From the NCBI GenBank assembly GCA_002785985.1, contig NHNU01000018.1:768491-832490 (forward strand): a stretch of DNA of 64,000 nucleotides. Direction: 5' to 3'. The DNA is from Microcyclosporella mali. Lineage: Eukaryota > Ascomycota > Dothideomycetes > Mycosphaerellales > Mycosphaerellaceae. Below the pieces are notes generated by a model, which did not search any database, had not been told where the DNA came from, and worked only from the letters and a program-made list of their open reading frames with translations. How positions within the stretch are numbered: position 1 is the first letter of the stretch; every line of letters begins with the position of its first letter. Both the position numbers and the translations under genes were made by a program. Below are positions 57,246-64,000 of this stretch, piece by piece.

Positions 57246-58941
57246 ATGAGCAATATGGCTCCGACTGTGAGACCGAGTCACCGCTTCGTCGTTTCAGCAT
57301 TGTGAACTGACGAGATACTAGATCGCCGTGCAGCCTTCGCTCGAAGAAGTCACGAACATCGTTGAATTGACGAGGGTCTGGCCAAACGCCCCAAATCTGA
57401 TTCCACTGTGCACAACCATCTCGTCCGAATTCCTCACTCCATCAGCCATATACCTCAGAGTTGCAGCAAGCTCACAGTCGAAGCTCTCTTTCCTCTTCGA
57501 ATCCGCCGCAACCTCTGAGACGATCGGACGATACAGCTTCATTGGCGCAGATCCGCGCAAAACTCTCGTGTCCGGTCCCAAGCATGGGCTCGAGGCGGAT
57601 CCGCTACCTCAGCTGGACAAGGAGCTGTCACAATACCGAATCGCACACATTCCGTCCTTGCGACTTCCACCCTTGACTGCCGGTGCCATCGGGTACGTCG
57701 GCTACGATTGCATTAAGTACTTCGAGCCAAAGACGAAGCGACCTTTGAAAGACGTGCTGGAGGTACCGGAGAGCTTGTTCATGTTATATGACACCATCGT
57801 CGCAGTGGACCACTTTTTCCAAAAGATTGTGGTCATCAGTTATATCCATGTACCGTCAGGTGATGCAGCGAGCGCCGTGCTGTCGCAGGCGTACGATGCT
57901 GGGACACAAAAGATCGATGAGCTGGTTCGGGTGTTGAAGAGCAAGGACTTGCCACTACCACCACAGGGCGAGATCAAGTTGGACAATCAGTACAAAAGTA
58001 ACATCGGGCAGAGTGGATACGAGGCTCACGTCACGAGGCTGAAGAAGCACATCGTGCAAGGCGACATCATCCAGGCCGTGCCCTCGCAGCGAATCGCTCG
58101 TCCGACGAGCTTACATCCCTTCAACATCTACCGACATTTGCGAACAGTCAACCCGTCGCCCTACCTCTTCTTCTTGGATTGTGACGACTTTCAGATTGTT
58201 GGAGCGAGTCCAGAAGTGCTTGTCAAGGAGGAAGACGGCCGCATCATCACGCATCCGATTGCTGGGACAGTCAAGCGCGGCAAGACACCAGATGAAGACC
58301 AGCAACTAGCAGACACACTGAAGGCAAGCATCAAAGATCGGGCAGAGCACGTCATGTTGGTCGATCTCGCACGAAACGATGTGAATCGGGTGTGCGATCC
58401 GTTGACAACAAGAGTGGACAAGTTGATGGTTGTGCAGAAGTTCAGCCACGTGCAGCATCTGGTGTCCGAAGTATCTGGAATCCTCAGGCCTGGAAAGACT
58501 AGATTTGACGCCTTCCGATCCATCTTCCCAGCCGGGACCGTGTCGGGTGCGCCCAAAGTCAAAGCAATGGAGCTCATCGGAGAGCTAGAGGGCGAAAAGC
58601 GCGGGATCTACGCAGGTGCGGTTGGCTACTTTGGCTTCAACCGCATCGATCCGACGAACGGTGCGGAGGCCGAGGGCGCAATGGACACGTGCATTGCGCT
58701 GCGCACGATGATGACGAAGGACGGAGTTGCGTATCTGCAAGCAGGAGGTGGGATTGTGTTTGATAGTGACGAGACGGAGGAATATGAGGAGACGATCAAT
58801 AAGCTCCGGGCGAATATGAGCTGTATCGAGCAGGCAGAGAAGTTGCATTGGGAGGAGCAGCAGGGTGGCTTGTCAACTCTGTCGATTCCCAGCAAGACAC
58901 AAGGGAGTAGTGAGCCAACCAAGGTCGATCTTGCTGGTTGA
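57246..58941 (+). CDS. trpE: Anthranilate synthase component I
   Basis: Two exons, 57246-57266 and 57322-58941, joined in phase 0, giving 546 aa starting MSNMAPTIAVQPSLEEV. The enzyme converts chorismate and glutamine-derived ammonia to anthranilate, the first committed step of tryptophan synthesis. Seen: N-terminal SFLFESAATSETIGRYSFIG (tryptophan-binding region), GAIGYVGYDCIKYFEP, and the chorismate-binding core ILRPGKTRFDAFRSIFPAGT, VSGAPKVKAMELIGELEG, AYLQAGGGIVFDSD. Core motifs RIITHPIAGTVKRGKTP and VMLVDLARNDVNRVC identify TrpE. The first exon is only 21 nt; without it the only start would be a GTG at 57328. An alternative ATG at 57255 (MAPT) would also fit. The glutamine amidotransferase partner is not in this window. 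Confidence 0.95.
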
Positions 58942-59511
58942 TCAGATAGAGCACAGCTGGATGTAGCAGGACGCGAGACGTGGATACAGCAAGCACCAGA
59001 CAGCATGAAGCGTGAAGAAAGGCATGGGCAGGTGAATATATATGTACATGTCCAGTATCATTACAGCGGGCCGCAGTCCGTTGGGATCTCGCTTTCGCAA
59101 AGCCGAGTGCTGAACATGTGGGGTGGGGGCGTGGGGCTCCAGGTATGGGTTTGAGCGAGCGAGGTTGATGAGCCGGGATCAATATGATCGAGCCATATCT
59201 CATCAGTCGACAGAGCTTCTGCAAGTCTTGCCTTTGCCACCGACATGGCGGTGGAGAGTGACTATGTCACATTGGGTAAAAGGCAAGGACGGAGCCACGG
59301 GGTCGACCACAAACACATGTATACTACTCGTATGCAGCAAGGCAAATAATAAATGGTTGAGGCACGATTTATCAAGCGGCGCCGGCAGTCAAGAGTCACA
59401 AGCACAGCGGGGTGGCTTGCTCTTACCGTTCCGAGGGTTCCTGCAGCTCTGAAAATCGTGCCAGCAAAGAGCAAAGAGCCGCAACAAAGCAACGGCGGTA
59501 GAAATAGCAAC

Positions 59512-59544
59512 AGCAGTGAGCAGTGGCAGTGGCAGTGGCAGTGA
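59512..59544. repeat. GGCAGT hexanucleotide repeat
   Basis: About five tandem agtggc units in the promoter-side region of the GH63-like gene. Confidence 0.85.
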
Positions 59545-59625
59545 CATCCATCCGTTGCTTGTCAACACTCCATATTCCTCCCTCCTCACACCCTCCATCC
59601 TCACATAACCCAGCATACAATACCA

Positions 59626-59643
59626 CCGCCGCCGCCGCCGCCG
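59626..59643. repeat. CCG triplet repeat
   Basis: Six tandem ccg units, non-coding. Confidence 0.85.
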
Positions 59644-59874
59644 TATCGCAATACTGTCCCTCCCTGTACCATAGTCTTCTCAACGCACACTTACTCTGCC
59701 TCACCCATCCATTCTGCTCACCGTCTCGCCCAGACATATCCGCTCTACCCAGGAACTGCAACATACGACATCTGCTGCTGGGATCCACGAGCTCGAGAGA
59801 CCCCACATCACCCTCTCCCGCTCCAATCCACCCAGTGACGCTCTTACTCGACGTCCTCGCAGGACTGAGAGAAA

Positions 59875-62800
59875 ATGGTCATTGCAGATGGCAAGGAAGT
59901 CACCAGTGCCGAAGAGAAGCGACTGAAAGAGGACCGCGACCGCACCAAGTACTGGAAGAAATGGGGTCCCTACACTGCTGAGCGCCAATGGGCCACTGTC
60001 CGCGAGGACTACTCGTGAGCTCCTCTTATCTCCCACGTGTCGCACTGCCATCATTGCTGACACTCGCCTTTCAATACAGCAACGATGGAGATGCATGGAG
60101 CTCCTTCACCTACGACATGGCCCGAGGCCGTGCCTTTCGCTGGGGTGAGGACGGTATCGCTGGTGTCTCTGACACTCATGGCCGCATGAACATTGCCTTT
60201 GCATTTTGGAACGAGAAGGAGTGAGATTCAGTGCTTACTCAGTGCTCTTCTGAGCAGCTGCTGACATGGTACAGTGGCCATCTCAAAGAGCGCCTCTTCG
60301 GTCTGTCCAATCCACAAGGTGTGCACGGCGAGTCCATCAAGGAGTGCCATTTCCACCTCGACAATACGCCCACACACTCGTACATGAAGTTCCTATACAA
60401 GCTTCCTCAGCGCGCATTTCCATATGAAGACCTGATCAATGAGAATGCAAGGAGGTCACGTCAAGAGCGCGAATACAATCTCGTTGATACGGGAATTTTC
60501 AAGGACGACAAGTATTGGGATATCTTCATCGAGACCGCAAAGGAGGCCGACGATCCGGACGAGCTTCTTTTCCGCGTGACAGCATACAATCGCGGTCCAG
60601 AAGCGGCCAAGCTCCATATCCTGCCTCATGTGTGGTTCCGCAATACATGGGCTTGGGGCTACGACTCGTATAAGCCTCACATCAAGCAAATTGACCCGCT
60701 CAATGCTTCCATCGACCACAAAGAGCTCGGACAGCGCTACTTCCAATGCTCGCCGTCGCCGAACAGCTGCGGGAAGGAGGCCGATATTGAGCCCGAATTT
60801 CTCTTCACGGACAACGACACCAACTTCGTCGAACTATGGGGCTCCAAGTCCAACAAGACACCCCACGTCAAGGATGCTTTCCATAAGCGTGTCGTGAAGG
60901 GCGACAAGAAGGCTTGCAATCCGCAAAAGGTCGGTACGAAGAGCGCTGCGTGGTATGCCTTTGACCAAGGCGAAGGTGTACCACCTGGCGAATGTGCTGT
61001 GGTTCGCTTCCGCATCTCCACCAAGAACGACGATCAGTACCTGGACGAGGAGAAATTCGACGAGACTATGGAGCAGCGCTTGGCCGAGGCCGACGAGTTC
61101 TACTTCAAGGTCAACCCAATGCCAGTGACCGACGACCTTCGCAACATCCAGCGTCAGGCTTTGTCAGGAATGATGTGGTGTAAACAATACTACCACTTCA
61201 TCTGGGATCAGTGGGCGAATGGAGATCCTGCGATGCCACCACCGCCTCCTGAGCGGAAGTCTGTGCGGAACGCCCAATGGAAGCACATGCATCTGGATGA
61301 TATTCTCTCCATGCCTGATTCTTGGGAGTATCCATTTTTCGCCGCCTGGGATAGTGCCTTTCACTGCATCCCTCTGGCCATGATCGACCCCGACTTTGCC
61401 AAGAAGCAGCTCGACCTCTTCACTAGAGAATGGTATATGCATCCGAATGGACAGCTGCCTGCCTACGAGTGGAACTTTGGCGACGTCAATCCTCCCGTCC
61501 ATGCTTGGGCAGTGTTCCGCACATTCAAGATCGAGCGCAAAATGTATGGCCGCGAGGATCTCGACTTCCTGGAGCGTGTCTTTCAGAAGCTGTTGATGAA
61601 CTTCACATGGTGGTGCAACCGCAAGGACGCCGATGGCAAGAACGTCTTCGAGGGTGGCTTCCTCGGCCTGGACAATATTGGTCTATTCAATCGTTCCGAC
61701 CCGCTGCCTACTGGAGGCCAGCTCGAACAAGCCGACGCCACTGGCTGGATGGCCTTTTACTGTCTGAGCATGCTCAACATTGCCTTGGAATTGTCCAAGC
61801 ATCGTCGAATCTACGAGGACATCGCGACCAAGTTCTTCGAGCACTTCATTCTCATCTCCGATGCCATGCAGTACAGGGCCGATGGCGAGGCGAAGTCTCT
61901 GTGGAACGAAGAAGACGGCTTCTACTATGATGCAATCTCCTGGGGCGGTCCTTGGTCACATCAGATGCCGGTGCGATCGTTGGTCGGCCTGATCCCAATG
62001 TACGCGACCCTCACCTTGGAGCCGCAAGTTGTGAACAAGCTTCCCGTGTTCAAGAGGCGGTTGGAATGGTTCATGAAGAACAAGCACGACATTAGCGAGC
62101 GCAATATTGCCAGCATGACCCGACGTGGCAAGGACGAGCGATTGCTCCTGTCACTTGTCAACGAAGATCGACTTCGCTCGATATTGCGATACATGCTTGA
62201 CGAGAAGGAGTTCTTGGGTCAGCACGGTATCAGATCTTTGTCGAAGTATCACAAGGATCACCCAGTTTCGATGGATGTCAACGGACAGACATACTCAGTC
62301 AGCTACGTTCCAGGCGACTCTGATAGCGGTCTCTTCGGTGGCAACAGCAATTGGCGAGGACCTACCTGGATCGCCGTCAACTTCTTGCTCGTCGAATCAC
62401 TCCTACGTTTCTACATGTTCTACGGCAATACTTTCAAGGTCGAGTGCCCGACCGGCTCTGGCGAGTACATGCATCTCGGCCACGTGGCAGAGGAGATTCA
62501 ACACAGACTGCAGCACCTGATGGCTAGCAACGATCATGGCCGCCGTGCCATCCATGATGGAAACGACCTGCTTGACTTTGATCCTCACTGGAAGGATTAC
62601 CTGTGGTTCTACGAATACTTTGATGGCGACACTGGCCGTGGTCTCGGTGCCACGCATCAGTGCGGTTGGACTGGTCTGATGGCCAAGATTATCCAGGACA
62701 CAGGGTATGAATTCTTGCTAATCGTCTTATATTGTCGTGATCTTTGCTGACGATTGGACAGAACCAACTGCCGACTACCACAGACTCCTCGCTCGCCCAG

Positions 62801-63194
62801 TGCGGCCGCTGCACATTACTTTGACGACATCTTCAGTCGCCAGCGCCGCGCTTCTCTCGGCGCACGTCGCCCTACGGGTCTTGCGCGCTCCGTTACACGA
62901 ACTCGCTCAATCGGTGCTAGGAGTGACTGGAGCGGTACAAACGGCGGCGAAACTGCACATGACGACGATGACGACGACGACGACCAGGCTGCTACTAGCA
63001 AGGGTCCTAGCCGCCAATGGTCGATATACAAGGACGACGGCGAGTCACACAACGGGGTTCCTTCGCACGAGGACCCAGATGATCCGATCAACAAATATGT
63101 GCAAGACCAGCTCGCAAGGATCAAGACGAATGAGAGCGCCGAGATGGCGGAGGAATTGGCCAGTGGCACTAACGGCGCCGGGGACGAGAAATAA
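59875..63194 (+). CDS. GH63-like glucosidase family protein, cytosolic type
   Basis: Four exons, 59875-60014, 60080-60220, 60275-62704 and 62762-63194, giving 1047 aa; all joins keep frame. There is no signal peptide or membrane anchor, unlike ER glucosidase I, so this is the cytosolic-type GH63 relative found in fungi and bacteria. The (alpha/alpha)6-barrel region carries FFAAWDSAFHCIPLAMIDPD, typical of GH63/GH37-like catalytic modules with the WD acid, then LPAYEWNFGDVNPPVHAW and GGNSNWRGPTWIAVNFLLVE. It closes WFYEYFDGDTGRGLGATHQC. The family hydrolyses alpha-glucosyl bonds; the substrate is unknown. The last exon adds about 140 residues: FDDIFSRQ, an eight-Asp run, then a charged tail. 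Confidence 0.85.
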
Positions 63195-64000
63195 GTTGTG
63201 TGAACAGGTGATTGGGGGCAGTGAGCTTCTAGTTGTACCTAAGGTGTGATTGACGTAGGACGGGAATGGAACCTGAAGGATTGACGGGTTATGACCTTAC
63301 TTGCATTGCATGATGGATATGGACAAGGTTGACGGAGACGATACGGACGTACTACCTAGACAGCTAGACTCCAGACTAGGAGAAAAGAGATTAGACTGCT
63401 TCATCTTCCAAGAGTGTCTGGCCTCAGCAATTGCGCTACATCACCCCTGACCAACGTCCATTCTACCAGCGCACACCCGCCATGATAGCTTGTACTCTCG
63501 CTCCATGTCTTGCAATCATCTCTCAACTCGACTCGCGTGTCCACGCCCTAAAACCACGCCAACCATTGATGATACCACTCTCTGTCCAGCATCAAGCTCG
63601 ATCATCTCCTCCATATTCATGATTCGGATCGTCCTTCCCTCCAACAGCGACGGAGATTGATACTGCGTTTTGCGTCGTCATAGAGACGCATGAAACCGAG
63701 AAAAGCAGAGATTATTTGGGAAAGGAGCAACTTGAAAAAATAAAATGCAAAAACTGCTTACATATATGTATTGTTTGGGTTGAAAAGGCTTTGCATCTAA
63801 GGTGGGGAAAAAAGGGCCTCTCTAGTTTTGATGAAAATTTGGGGGCAAGATAAGAGTGAGCATTTTCGGGTTGTATTTTATTTTATTTCTTTTGAGGGGG
63901 AGATGGATGATGGTTTCGTTCTCGGCCTGTTTTTTTCCCCTCCCAAAGAAACATGGCGAATGAAATGTGACGTGAAGGGATGGAGGGGGAGGAGGGGGGG
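63195..64000. other. 3' flank to the window end
   Basis: About 800 nt after the GH63-like stop. Composition becomes A/T-rich from about 63700, with G-rich runs near the very end. No coding sequence is supported. Confidence 0.55.

Larger units (their letters stand above)
58942..59874. other. Intergenic region with simple repeats
   Basis: About 930 nt between TrpE and the GH63-like gene. It contains a GGCAGT run at 59512-59544 and a CCG run at 59626-59643. The last roughly 230 nt are C-rich and probably the 5' UTR of the next gene. No gene seen. Confidence 0.6.

Noticed and set aside
1..64000. Secondary-metabolite cluster, transposons or CRISPR array
   Set aside because: No PKS, NRPS, terpene synthase, transposase, integrase or reverse transcriptase motif was found, and direct repeats are limited to short simple repeats.

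Overview
The window is nuclear DNA of a filamentous ascomycete (Pezizomycotina), most likely a dothideomycete. The signs are monocistronic genes on both strands, many short GT-AG introns (mostly about 47-190 nt, often falling just after the start codon), and typical fungal families. These include a Yta7/ATAD2-type ATPase, PAS kinase, a Stc1-domain protein, a FAT1-type acyl-CoA synthetase, a GH16 type-II membrane protein and a SHB17-type phosphatase. Exon joins were worked out by hand from splice sites, reading phase and protein continuity. No rRNA, tRNA, CRISPR array or intact transposon was found.

Layout. 1-20 kb: the 3' end of a CorA-type channel gene (+), an MFS sugar transporter (+), a SHB17-like phosphatase (-), a ketopantoate-reductase-like protein with a very long disordered tail (-), a 3.4 kb gene-free stretch, an alpha/beta hydrolase (-), a small conserved-looking protein (-), a secreted phytase-like esterase (+), a monoacylglycerol lipase (+) and ribosomal protein eS7 (-). 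20-31 kb: a small secreted eight-cysteine protein (-), a 170-aa unknown (-), a 4.2 kb gene-poor stretch with a 17-bp minisatellite, a membrane-anchored GH16 enzyme (+) and a FAT1-like acyl-CoA synthetase with an awkward exon join (-). 31-46 kb: Yta7/ATAD2 homologue (-), a possible orphan gene (-), the mitochondrial aspartate/glutamate carrier (+) and PAS kinase (-). 47-64 kb: a Hos4-like ankyrin protein (-), an SDR (-), cytochrome c (+), a Stc1-domain protein (+), a coiled-coil protein (-), anthranilate synthase component I (+) and a GH63-like glucosidase (+).

There is no secondary-metabolite cluster or single pathway locus; this is a mosaic of primary metabolism (sugar uptake, SHB17, TrpE, cytochrome c, the aspartate/glutamate carrier, lipid enzymes) and regulation. 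Three chromatin-linked genes (Yta7-like, Hos4-like, Stc1-like) lie within 23 kb, probably by chance. The most novel-looking items are the eight-cysteine secreted peptide, the reductase with its roughly 460-residue tail, the 118-aa orphan candidate, a likely GC-AG intron, and the out-of-frame exon junction in the FAT1-like gene.
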